15,168 bases of DNA from Acidobacteriaceae bacterium (GTDB lineage Bacteria; Acidobacteriota; Terriglobia; Bryobacterales; Bryobacteraceae), in NCBI GenBank assembly GCA_019244945.1, contig JAFASD010000045.1, forward strand, positions 1 to 15,168, given 5' to 3'. The position numbers and the translations under genes were made by a program. Below are positions 1 to 6,751 of the stretch, in pieces; positions within the stretch are counted from its first letter, which is position 1, and every line of letters begins with the position of its first letter. Under the pieces are notes generated by a model that saw nothing but the letters and a program-made list of their open reading frames with translations, ran no database searches and had not been told where the DNA came from.

Positions 1-292
1 CGGTGTCCAGGCGGCTGACATGGAAGGCCTGAAACACGTGGCCCACAGCGCCGGCGATGCGCATCTCACCTCCCGTGGGGGCGATTTGGGTATAGGAGGC
101 AATAAAGCGGCCGACGCCCGTGCTGTCGATTGCGGTCACTCCGGCGAGGTTGAAGATGATGGTGCGGTTTCCTTGGCGGAGCAAATCGCTGACGAGCGTA
201 ACGATGGATTCGCTTTCCGGGCCTAGCCTGACTTTGCCGGTCACTGCTACGACAACTTTTCCCGGCGCGATCTCGGTATGGCTGAGCTCCAT
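1..292 (-). CDS. STAS-domain anti-sigma factor antagonist (3' end beyond window)
   Basis: A 97-residue fragment starts at the ATG at 290-292 and runs off the window edge. It has the STAS fold pattern: strand GKVVVAVTGK (11-20), a helix, strand RTIIFNLAG (43-51), then the signature IDSTGVGRF (55-63), where S57 matches the serine phosphorylated in SpoIIAA-type antagonists. Proteins of this kind bind anti-sigma or switch kinases in an unphosphorylated state and release their target. It lies 39 bp downstream of the single-pass membrane protein gene and is the last visible gene of a minus-strand run that includes a glycosyltransferase and a response regulator. No strong Shine-Dalgarno is seen. The partner kinase or phosphatase is not in the window. 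The family call is firm; the role in this operon is inferred. Confidence 0.88.
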   Translation of the reverse strand, partial: MELSHTEIAPGKVVVAVTGKVRLGPESESIVTLVSDLLRQGNRTIIFNLAGVTAIDSTGVGRFIASYTQIAPTGGEMRIAGAVGHVFQAFHVSRLDT

Positions 293-331
293 GAGAGTCG
301 AACCATTAGTGTACGCCGGAGCGTCAGGTGT

Positions 332-1303
332 TTAGAAGTGAATGACAGAGCGCGAAGCGTAGCGATGGTAGTCGGAGAAATTGATCACATTCCATTCCCG
401 ATGGTTTGTGCGCTGATACAAAACCGAATAATCGCCTGTACTCGGCAGTAGCCAAGTCTTTCCATCCAGTTCGACCGGTTTCAGAGTTACGCTCCACTGG
501 ATTTCGGAGATACCACTGTCGGGCGGCATAGCGGTGGAGGCGCGGGCGATTTTCAGGATCTGGCCAGACGATTGAGAGACCCAAACCTGCGTTCGGAATG
601 GTACCCGATATTGCTGGGACCCTACGGTCAACTCCCACGGGCTTTCGGTTCCAGAAACATCAAGGCTGTAGAGCGCGGTGGGCACACCGTTCAGTTCGGA
701 GTTGGTTTGTAAGGACACCGGCTGGGTGGCGATGAGCGCGCGGGTCTGCCGCAGGAGAGTGCCGAACTCGCCTTCCGACCAAGCACCCGGGATGCTGGAC
801 ATACTGGGGCGTACCCGGCTGTTTTGGCGAATACCCGTGTAATTTTCGACTCCATTTTCGAACGACACTTGAGCGTTCACTGTGTCTATGCGGTGAGCGC
901 TATCGCCGTTAAAGCGCCCTTCGTAGCGTTCCATCTGCTCACTGCAAACGAAGGATTGGAGCTCTGTATAAAGGAGCTCGTTCTCCAGTTTGGCGCGCGC
1001 CAAGAGATCGCCCGGCGCCGAATCTACGGTGAAAGGCGGGGCGACGGGCAGTGAATTATCTGCCTTCGCGGGCGCGGAAGGTTGTGCGGTCCCCTTATTC
1101 ACCAGGGCCGCGAGGCTACCCTCGCTTTTGTAAAGCCCGCAGAGATAGCCAGTGAGAAACAAGGCGCCGAGCCCTGCAACTGCAAGGGTTATTTTGGGGA
1201 TGGCGGAGGTTTCAGAATCTGAAACTTTCGGTTTGGGCGGCACTGGGTCCAAAGGGATTCTCCTGCTTGACATAGATCTGTGCGCCGCTGGCTTGCTTAA
1301 CAC
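332..1303 (-). CDS. Hypothetical single-pass membrane protein
   Basis: I cannot name this 323-residue protein. The N-terminus is basic and proline-rich (about 1-36), followed by one membrane segment (about 37-57). A low-complexity linker and a large domain follow, presumably periplasmic. The domain contains FVCSEQMERYEGR (118-130) and a later strand-rich part with VWVSQSSGQILKI (240-252) and ELDGKTWLLPS (278-288). That last pattern recalls outer-membrane lipoprotein-sorting or lipoprotein-like beta folds common in acidobacterial hypothetical proteins; this is resemblance only. The listed start is GTG; an ATG at 1271-1273 (MSSRRIPLDP) is an equal alternative, since neither has a clear Shine-Dalgarno. 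It sits 50 bp after the glycosyltransferase and 39 bp before the STAS gene, so it is probably co-transcribed and may act in the export or anchoring of the glycosyltransferase product. Confidence 0.75.
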   Translation of the reverse strand: MLSKPAAHRSMSSRRIPLDPVPPKPKVSDSETSAIPKITLAVAGLGALFLTGYLCGLYKSEGSLAALVNKGTAQPSAPAKADNSLPVAPPFTVDSAPGDLLARAKLENELLYTELQSFVCSEQMERYEGRFNGDSAHRIDTVNAQVSFENGVENYTGIRQNSRVRPSMSSIPGAWSEGEFGTLLRQTRALIATQPVSLQTNSELNGVPTALYSLDVSGTESPWELTVGSQQYRVPFRTQVWVSQSSGQILKIARASTAMPPDSGISEIQWSVTLKPVELDGKTWLLPSTGDYSVLYQRTNHREWNVINFSDYHRYASRSVIHF

Positions 1304-1353
1304 CTGCGGTCAGAGATCTCATCGGCAGAAACGATAAAATTCTTTCGGGTGAA

Positions 1354-2751
1354 TCAAACCCGCTGAAATCCGCGTCGTTCCATTTCACCCCAGGAGCGCT
1401 GTTTTTTTGCCAGGACCTGGAACAGTGCCCGGACTCTCCAGAGCAGTAAAACCTGGCGGTATCCCAAATTTTCGAGCAAGCCTGCCAAGAGGAGTCGCGC
1501 CACATCGCGCGGGTTTGGATATTTGCAAATAGTCAGCTCCTCAAACAGCACTGAGGTTACGGAGAGCAATAGCCCGAACAAAACGGAAACAACAAAGAAC
1601 AGCAGAGCGCTCGAAAGAGGAATCCATTGCAGAGTCAGCCCAGCAGCAGTAATGAGATAACCGGTCAGTTCTACAAACGGACCGAAGATCTCGCAGATTA
1701 GGAAATAAGGCATCCCGAGCAGGCCGACCGAGCCAAAGCGGACATTTCCAATCAGGCGCTTATGGAAAATCATGCACTCGGCGCAGCCACGCTGCCATCG
1801 TATGCGCTGGCGTTGGAGAACACGCCGGGATTCCGGCACTTCGGTCCAACACACGGAATCGGAGATGAATGCGACCCGGCAGGGGATATGGCGCTCGCGG
1901 CAGTAGCGATGGATGCGAATTACGAGCTCCATATCTTCGCCCATCGTGTCCACACGATAACCGCCCATTTCGACGACCAGCTTGCGGCGGAACATCCCGA
2001 AAGCACCAGAGATGACTAACAAACAGTTCGCGAAGCTCAGAGCAGTGCGTCCTGCAAGAAAGGCGCGCAGATACTCAACGATCTGGAATCGAGCGAGCCA
2101 ATTTCCGGGAGTCTTTACGGCCACGACGGCGCCGTGCTCCACGACACAGTCATTCGCGACGCGGATGATGCCGCCAACCGCCATGGTGTCCTCGGGCCGC
2201 TCGAGAAATGGCCGCGAGATCTGGAGAAGGGCGTCACGCTCGATGATGGAATCGGCATCGACAGCAGCTAATAAATCGTTGCGGGCGTAGTTTATGCCGC
2301 AATTGAGAGCATCCGCCTTTCCGCCGTTCGCCTTGTCGATCACAACCAGCGGAATGGGGTCGCGCGATTCGTAAACTCCGCGGACTGCGGCGGTGGGAAT
2401 TTCGGCCAGAGCCACGCGGCTGGATCGATAGAGTCGAAATTCGTCGATTAACGCGTCGAGAGTTCCGTCAGCCGAGCCATCATTGATGACAATGACCTCA
2501 TGACGGGGATGCCGCAGGCGAAGCATCGACCGGACGCTATCGCGAATCGTGGCCGCTTCGTTATAAGCCGGCGCAAGCACGGAGACACTGGGGACGAATG
2601 GAGATTTTAGTAAGACATCAATGTCTTTGGGGCTGAAAGCGTCGCTTTTTTTTCGGAGGGCAAAGTACCCGACGAGCATGAGGACGAAATAGGTTGCGTT
2701 CACGAGCGCGACGTAGGCGATGATGAGGGATTCTAGCCAGCGGTAGAGCAT
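1354..2751 (-). CDS. Membrane family 2 glycosyltransferase (processive polysaccharide synthase type)
   Basis: This 465-residue inner-membrane enzyme probably polymerises a sugar from a nucleotide donor. An N-terminal membrane segment (about 8-32) precedes a GT-A domain with VSVLAPAYNEA (56-66), VINDGS with D91, the DAD metal site (165-167), the GED motif holding the catalytic acid D273 (271-273), and QRIRW (315-319), the QxxRW signature of processive synthases such as cellulose, hyaluronan and PgaC/IcaA enzymes. C-terminal hydrophobic segments lie near 341-404, and a basic tail ends the protein. All key residues are present. The start is the ATG at 2749-2751, without an obvious Shine-Dalgarno. 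It follows the HEAT-repeat gene after a 104-bp gap containing a 21-bp repeat tract. No PilZ domain is visible, so control by c-di-GMP is not evident. The sugar cannot be told from sequence; a poly-N-acetylglucosamine-like product is only a guess. Confidence 0.9.
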   Translation of the reverse strand: MLYRWLESLIIAYVALVNATYFVLMLVGYFALRKKSDAFSPKDIDVLLKSPFVPSVSVLAPAYNEAATIRDSVRSMLRLRHPRHEVIVINDGSADGTLDALIDEFRLYRSSRVALAEIPTAAVRGVYESRDPIPLVVIDKANGGKADALNCGINYARNDLLAAVDADSIIERDALLQISRPFLERPEDTMAVGGIIRVANDCVVEHGAVVAVKTPGNWLARFQIVEYLRAFLAGRTALSFANCLLVISGAFGMFRRKLVVEMGGYRVDTMGEDMELVIRIHRYCRERHIPCRVAFISDSVCWTEVPESRRVLQRQRIRWQRGCAECMIFHKRLIGNVRFGSVGLLGMPYFLICEIFGPFVELTGYLITAAGLTLQWIPLSSALLFFVVSVLFGLLLSVTSVLFEELTICKYPNPRDVARLLLAGLLENLGYRQVLLLWRVRALFQVLAKKQRSWGEMERRGFQRV

Positions 2752-2780
2752 AAATGCGATTTAGTGGTTTAGTGGGGAAG

Positions 2781-2868
2781 GCTCCAATCGCTGCGGGTTA
2801 TTGCTCCAATCGCTGCGCTCATGGCTCTGATCGCTTCGGTCATGGTTCTGAATCGTTACACTCTGACG
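2781..2868. repeat. Degenerate 21-22 bp tandem repeat between HEAT and glycosyltransferase genes
   Basis: Units begin at 2781, 2803, 2824 and 2845. The shared core is GCTCYRATCGCTKCG. The first two copies have an identical 15-base core; the third differs at three positions; the fourth is degraded and runs into the stop codon of the HEAT gene (2856-2858). The spacing is 22, 21 and 21 bp. A related sequence on the same strand lies at 6788-6816, so this is a dispersed family. It occupies most of the 104-bp intergenic gap. Confidence 0.75.
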
Positions 2869-4016
2869 GTTATGTGCTCGAGGGCTTCCATGGCTACTGC
2901 GGCGGCGCGTCTGTCGGAACCGGCTGCAATCTTTTCGAGGTGACGCTCGCCGTGTTCTCCCATTTGGGCGATCGCGGTTGCAGATGCCAGACCAAGCTGC
3001 CTGTCCTGATGTAGAGTCGCCGAGAGCGCCGGGATTAGGCGTTCGAGTCTTAATCGGCCGGCCGCTTTCGCGGCCTCGCATTGCAGCGGCACGTGATTGC
3101 TCGCGAGAGCGGAAATCAGGTAATCCTCAATCCAGTCGTCGACCGCAACATAGGGCAAAAGAGCGAACAGGAGGGGCCACAAAGAGCGATCTCGATCGCG
3201 TGAAAGCCATGGAAGCACATCAAAGGTGGGCAGCGCGCGTTTCCAGGCAATCAGCATTTCGAGACAGCGTTCCACTTCGAGGCGGTTTCCTTCTTCAAGC
3301 AGAACCGGGATGGTATGGTTTAGCCAAAAACGGGTATGGCGCTTCAGTTCGGAGGCGAGCAGAGCGCGGACGAGTAGTGATTCACTCAACAGCGAACGGA
3401 AGACGTTCTCAACGCCAGCGTGATCGTTTTGAATCAGAAGCGCGCGGGAGGCTTCGCTGCGGACAATGGGATCCTCATCGTGGAGAGCGGCGGAGAGAGC
3501 CGTTTTCCCAACGATCGGTGAAAGGGGACCGAGGAGAGAGATGGCCCGTCTTCGGACGCTCTTCGAACGGGAGGAGGCGAATTCTTCGGTCCATTGCGCC
3601 GCGAACTTCCATTCGACGGCGAATTGCGCGATGCGATCTCGTCTGGGCGGCTTTAACGTTACTAAGGCATGCGCGACGCTTTCTTCGAGAACACGCCGAG
3701 CGGGGCCGCGCTCCGGCACGCTGGACGACCAGGATTCACCTTCGAACGCGAGAGCCATGACCCGGTCTCGGATGGCGGGGCGAAGCTGATCATCGATACT
3801 CTTCTTCATGGATGCCCATGCGCGTGAGGCGAGCAAACCGAGCGACAGGGAAACGATCGCGATTATCTGAACCAGAGCGAAAGCGGTTGCCCAGCGAAAA
3901 ACGCGGTCGTGAATTCTGTGCTGAAGCAGATGCTGAATCGAGCCGATTACCAGAAAGAAGATGAGCGAAACGGCGAGGGTTTTCGAGTAGACCTCCCGTG
4001 CATCGCGAGTAAGCAC
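2856..4016 (-). CDS. Membrane-anchored HEAT-repeat protein
   Basis: This 386-residue protein begins with two hydrophobic segments (about 13-30 and 44-67), which form a membrane hairpin. A soluble alpha-helical part follows with HEAT-like repeats: LLGPLSPIVGKTALSAALHD with DPIVRSEASRALL (161-194), and a C-terminal set around LQCEAAKAAGRLRLERLIPAL (311-331), ASATAIAQMGEHGERHL and AAAVAMEALEHI (344-382). HEAT solenoids are protein-protein scaffolds; no catalytic motif is seen. The start is GTG at 4014-4016, 16 bp after the response-regulator stop, with only a weak GGATG upstream. The stop lies inside the last unit of a 21-bp repeat, so the C-terminal residues may have been altered by it. The position directly before the glycosyltransferase suggests a platform for the synthase or for the regulator. 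The function is inferred. Confidence 0.85.
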   Translation of the reverse strand: MLTRDAREVYSKTLAVSLIFFLVIGSIQHLLQHRIHDRVFRWATAFALVQIIAIVSLSLGLLASRAWASMKKSIDDQLRPAIRDRVMALAFEGESWSSSVPERGPARRVLEESVAHALVTLKPPRRDRIAQFAVEWKFAAQWTEEFASSRSKSVRRRAISLLGPLSPIVGKTALSAALHDEDPIVRSEASRALLIQNDHAGVENVFRSLLSESLLVRALLASELKRHTRFWLNHTIPVLLEEGNRLEVERCLEMLIAWKRALPTFDVLPWLSRDRDRSLWPLLFALLPYVAVDDWIEDYLISALASNHVPLQCEAAKAAGRLRLERLIPALSATLHQDRQLGLASATAIAQMGEHGERHLEKIAAGSDRRAAAVAMEALEHITVRV

Positions 4017-4032
4017 AAGTCATCCATTCCGG

Positions 4033-4845
4033 TCAGAGCCGCCCGATCACCCGCTTTATCCGCATCATCAGCTCCATAGGGTTGAAGGGCTTGGTGACAT
4101 AATCGTCGGCGCCGAGGCTGAATCCACGCAGGATGTCGGCCTCCTGCTCAGAGCCGGTCAGCAGAATGACGCGGGTTGGAGCGGTGCCGGGCGCGTTTCT
4201 GATTCTTGCGAGGACCTCGAAGCCATCGATATTGGGCATGCTGACGTCAAGCACTGCGGCGCAAGGCTTTAATTTCTGGATCAATTGGAGGGCCTCTCCT
4301 CCATTCGAAGCCACTTCGCAGGACATGCCATTGCGCTGCAATGTTAAGCGAACGAGCGTGGTGATGGAGGGGTCGTCGTCGGCCAACACGATGGTTGAGC
4401 CGGAGGGTGCGGACGGGGATTTTACGGACGAAGTGGGTCGTAGAGCGAGCACGCAGCGTAACAAAAGCTCCTCAGGGATGGCCGGCCAAACACAAAACTG
4501 GCGGAAAGGCAAAGCAGAGTGAATGACGAACGTCAGCAGGACGGAGGGAGGACTCAGGGCAATGCATCGGTCGATCACGTTCGATAATTCATCGGGTTTG
4601 AGCCAGTCTGTGCCGGCCGCGTCCTGGACGTTGACCAAAATAAGCTCGAAGGGTCTAAGAACATCCGCCGAAGGAGCAATGTTTGAGGGCAGTGAGCGGG
4701 CGAAGGCATCAGCTTCGCTGATAATCCTCATCAAGTCCGGGACAGAGGCTTCCGGGAATCCTATCAGAGCGGTCCGCTTGCCCGAGAGTGATTCTCGCGC
4801 ATGATTCAGCGCATCGGATGTCGCCGCACCATTGGTATTGATCAA
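4033..4845 (-). CDS. Response regulator: degenerate receiver plus C-terminal intact receiver, no output domain
   Basis: The protein has 270 residues. The C-terminal half (about 150-270) is a complete receiver: acidic pocket D156-D157, phospho-acceptor D200 (AAVLDVSMP), T230 (ILLTGS) and K252 (DDYVTKPF). The N-terminal half (about 24-137) has the same alternating strand/helix layout (RTALIGF, ELILVNVQ, SVLLTFV, then VWPAIPEELLLRCVLAL, which mimics the end of a receiver) but lacks the acidic pair, the phospho-aspartate and the lysine. It is best read as a pseudo-receiver. No DNA-binding, cyclase or hydrolase output follows, so the protein probably signals by contact. The start is TTG at 4843-4845, overlapping the TPR stop as TTGA and preceded by AGGAG at 4854-4858 (8-nt spacing), implying translational coupling. 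The cognate kinase is unknown. Confidence 0.92.
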   Translation of the reverse strand: MINTNGAATSDALNHARESLSGKRTALIGFPEASVPDLMRIISEADAFARSLPSNIAPSADVLRPFELILVNVQDAAGTDWLKPDELSNVIDRCIALSPPSVLLTFVIHSALPFRQFCVWPAIPEELLLRCVLALRPTSSVKSPSAPSGSTIVLADDDPSITTLVRLTLQRNGMSCEVASNGGEALQLIQKLKPCAAVLDVSMPNIDGFEVLARIRNAPGTAPTRVILLTGSEQEADILRGFSLGADDYVTKPFNPMELMMRIKRVIGRL

Positions 4846-5936
4846 GGTTTGGTCTCCTGTAAACGGTCGCGGCGCGAGGCTATGTCGGAATCGCTGGGAT
4901 CGAGGGCGAGCGCGCGTTCATATTCCCGGAGGGCATCTTGAGGGCGGAGTTCGGCTTCGGCGATACGCCCCAAAAAGGCGTGGAAATCCGCGCGCCGATC
5001 GTCGAGGGCGGTTCCTCTGAGAAATATTTTTTGGGCATCGGGCAGGCGGCGTTCACGCCAGGCGATAATTCCTTCGATCAAGATAGCGTCGGTGTTGGCG
5101 GGCGCTTTGTGCAGAATGCCCCTTACTGCCTGATCAGCTTCTTGCAGATGATTTTGTTTCAACTGGACAAGCGCCAGTCCGGTTTGCGCATCCAGATTAT
5201 TGGGATCTTTCACGATGGCCTGGCGGTAGAGCGCTGCGGCGCGGGTAAAATCCTGTTTGGTTTGGAGCGCATGGGCGAAGCCGATTAAAATTTCGACGTT
5301 GGCCGGCTCTAAGGAAACGCACTGCTCGAAGGCTTCGATGGAATCATCGATCTGACCGACGCGCTCGTAAGCCTGGCCGATGGCGGGACAAGCCTCCTGA
5401 GGGAGAGGGGAACGCTCCATGAATTGCTTCCAGAGCCTGGCTTCGTCAGTGAACTGTTGCGCAGCATGGGCCTGTTGTGCTTGTTGGCGGATTGCGATGT
5501 AATCTTCGCCGGCATCGGGCGCTACAGATTGTGCGCGGGCCGCCTGGCCCGCGAGCGCCGAGTTGTGAGCGAGCGGGGCGGTTTCAACGACGACGGTGGC
5601 GGAAGGTTGCGGCGGGGGCGAGGGGAAATCGATAGCGGCGGCCGGCTTTTTGTGAAGAGTATAGAGGTAATAACCGCTCAGAACGGACGAACAGAGCAGA
5701 GGAACCCAAACCTTTATTTTGGAGGTCTGAACGGCCAACCGAACGGCACGGCTTAACCACTCGCGTGCGTCGTGGAGTAGTTGCGCTTCATCGGACAACG
5801 ATTTGGTTGAATCTCCCTGAGTTTCCACGGACACCTCGGTCGCGGAGCATCGAAACCGACGATCCGCCTCGACAAAAACCTCATCGGCACCCAGCAGAAA
5901 TTGAATCGGCTGAGAAGGCCTCGGCGGGCGAAACAC
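4842..5936 (-). CDS. Membrane-anchored TPR-repeat protein
   Basis: The longest frame has 364 residues. A cytoplasmic N-terminus is followed by one membrane segment (about 75-92), a proline/alanine-rich linker (98-145) and TPR repeats to the end. Examples are AYERVGQIDDSIEAFEQCVSLEP (189-211), the next unit to DPNNLDA, and LGRIAEAELRPQDALREYERALALDPSD (322-349). TPRs bind other proteins; the solenoid is probably periplasmic. The listed GTG start (5934-5936) has no Shine-Dalgarno and sits exactly in an inverted-repeat arm. A second GTG at 5826-5828 (residue 37) has GAGG five bases upstream and would give 328 residues. It is the first gene of the minus-strand run and overlaps the response regulator by TTGA. 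A link to envelope polysaccharide assembly is inferred from the neighbouring synthase. Confidence 0.85.
   Translation of the reverse strand: MFRPPRPSQPIQFLLGADEVFVEADRRFRCSATEVSVETQGDSTKSLSDEAQLLHDAREWLSRAVRLAVQTSKIKVWVPLLCSSVLSGYYLYTLHKKPAAAIDFPSPPPQPSATVVVETAPLAHNSALAGQAARAQSVAPDAGEDYIAIRQQAQQAHAAQQFTDEARLWKQFMERSPLPQEACPAIGQAYERVGQIDDSIEAFEQCVSLEPANVEILIGFAHALQTKQDFTRAAALYRQAIVKDPNNLDAQTGLALVQLKQNHLQEADQAVRGILHKAPANTDAILIEGIIAWRERRLPDAQKIFLRGTALDDRRADFHAFLGRIAEAELRPQDALREYERALALDPSDSDIASRRDRLQETKP
4854..4858 (-). promoter_or_regulatory. Shine-Dalgarno AGGAG that fixes the TTG start of the response regulator
   Basis: AGGAG on the minus strand lies 8 nt before the TTG at 4843-4845, within the last codons of the TPR gene. 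It supports the unusual TTG start and the TTGA stop/start overlap. Confidence 0.75.
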
Positions 5937-5957
5937 TATGATGTTTTCGCGTGTTTC
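5930..5957. promoter_or_regulatory. Inverted repeat GAAACAC-N14-GTGTTTC at a divergent gene boundary (putative operator)
   Basis: Perfect 7-bp arms at 5930-5936 and 5951-5957 flank a 14-bp spacer. The arms contain the two apparent GTG starts of the divergent TPR and glycosidase-like genes. The symmetry and size fit a dimeric repressor site, but no regulator gene is adjacent. A chance 7-bp match is possible. Confidence 0.4.
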
Positions 5958-6751
5958 TGCCGATTATCCTCTGGTTCGCAATGCCTGCGGGGCGCGCCCT
6001 TTGGGTTTGGGCGCCGGACGGGAGCGCCGAGCTGCTTCGATTCGCGAAGAAAGAATCCATTACTGACCTTTTCGTGCAGTGGTCTACCGAGGGAGATAAG
6101 CATAGTCTGCGCGGGTTTATCCGGATGGCGCGGGAAGAAAATATCCGAGTTTATGCTTTGGACGGGTCTCCTGAAGCAGCGCTCGCAGAGAACCACGGGC
6201 GAGTACTCAAAGAAGTGGATGCGATCGCCGCATTCAACGAATCTTCGCAACCGGAAGAGCGACTGGCGGGCATACATTTCGATATCGAGCCATATCTTCT
6301 AGCCGGATTTGACGGGCGGGCTAAGTCTCAGATTTTGTCGGAGTACGTGGATCTGCAGCGCAAAGTAGCAGCGGAGGTGCATCTGCACAAAGCGGCCGGA
6401 TTGAGCTATGGGATCGATCTGCCGTTTTGGTTTGATCGCGATGTGGTCGAAAGAGTTTTGCCGTTCGTGGATACGATCGCGATTATGGATTACCGCAATC
6501 ACGCTTCCGGGGAAGACGGCATTGTGGCTCATGCGCTGCCGATTCTCGGTATCGCGCAGATGAGCCATAGGAAGGTTTTTGTGGGAGTCGAGACGGCTCC
6601 GGCCTCGCTGCCTACGATCAGTTTTGCCGGATGGACTAAGCGGCGCATGGAGCAGGAAGTGGAAGACGTGATTCGCGAATTAGCGGGCGAACCGGCATTT
6701 GCGGGGATTGCGATCCATGATTATGCGCATTACCGCGCTTTGCAGCAATGA
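5951..6751 (+). CDS. Secreted TIM-barrel protein, glycosidase-like
   Basis: The protein has 266 residues. The N-terminus FLPIILWFAMPAGRA looks like a short signal peptide with cleavage near residue 15, so it is probably exported. The rest has the strand/helix rhythm of a TIM barrel: ALWVWAP, ITDLFVQWST, IRVYALDGS, then AGIHFDIEPYLL (106-117) with D111 and E113 in a DxE arrangement recalling the active-site strand of GH18-type hydrolases. TIAIMDYRN (175-183), VFVGVET (209-215) and GIAIHDYAHY (252-261) follow. The spacing and substrate are not those of a family I can name, so hydrolase activity is inferred. The start is GTG; an in-frame TGA at 5939-5941 rules out a longer form, and a shorter ATG start at residue 11 would destroy the signal peptide. 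It is divergent from the polysaccharide-synthase operon and may trim or turn over its product. Confidence 0.72.
   Translation: MFLPIILWFAMPAGRALWVWAPDGSAELLRFAKKESITDLFVQWSTEGDKHSLRGFIRMAREENIRVYALDGSPEAALAENHGRVLKEVDAIAAFNESSQPEERLAGIHFDIEPYLLAGFDGRAKSQILSEYVDLQRKVAAEVHLHKAAGLSYGIDLPFWFDRDVVERVLPFVDTIAIMDYRNHASGEDGIVAHALPILGIAQMSHRKVFVGVETAPASLPTISFAGWTKRRMEQEVEDVIRELAGEPAFAGIAIHDYAHYRALQQ

Noticed and set aside
1212..1505. Minus-strand frame bridging the glycosyltransferase and hypothetical genes
   Set aside because: Overlaps both better genes out of frame and shows no domain.
2781..2868. CRISPR-like array
   Set aside because: Units abut at 21-22 bp with no unique spacers.
2978..3760. Long plus-strand frame of 260 codons antisense to the HEAT gene
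   Set aside because: Arginine-rich composition without domains; it is the mirror of a well-supported minus-strand gene.
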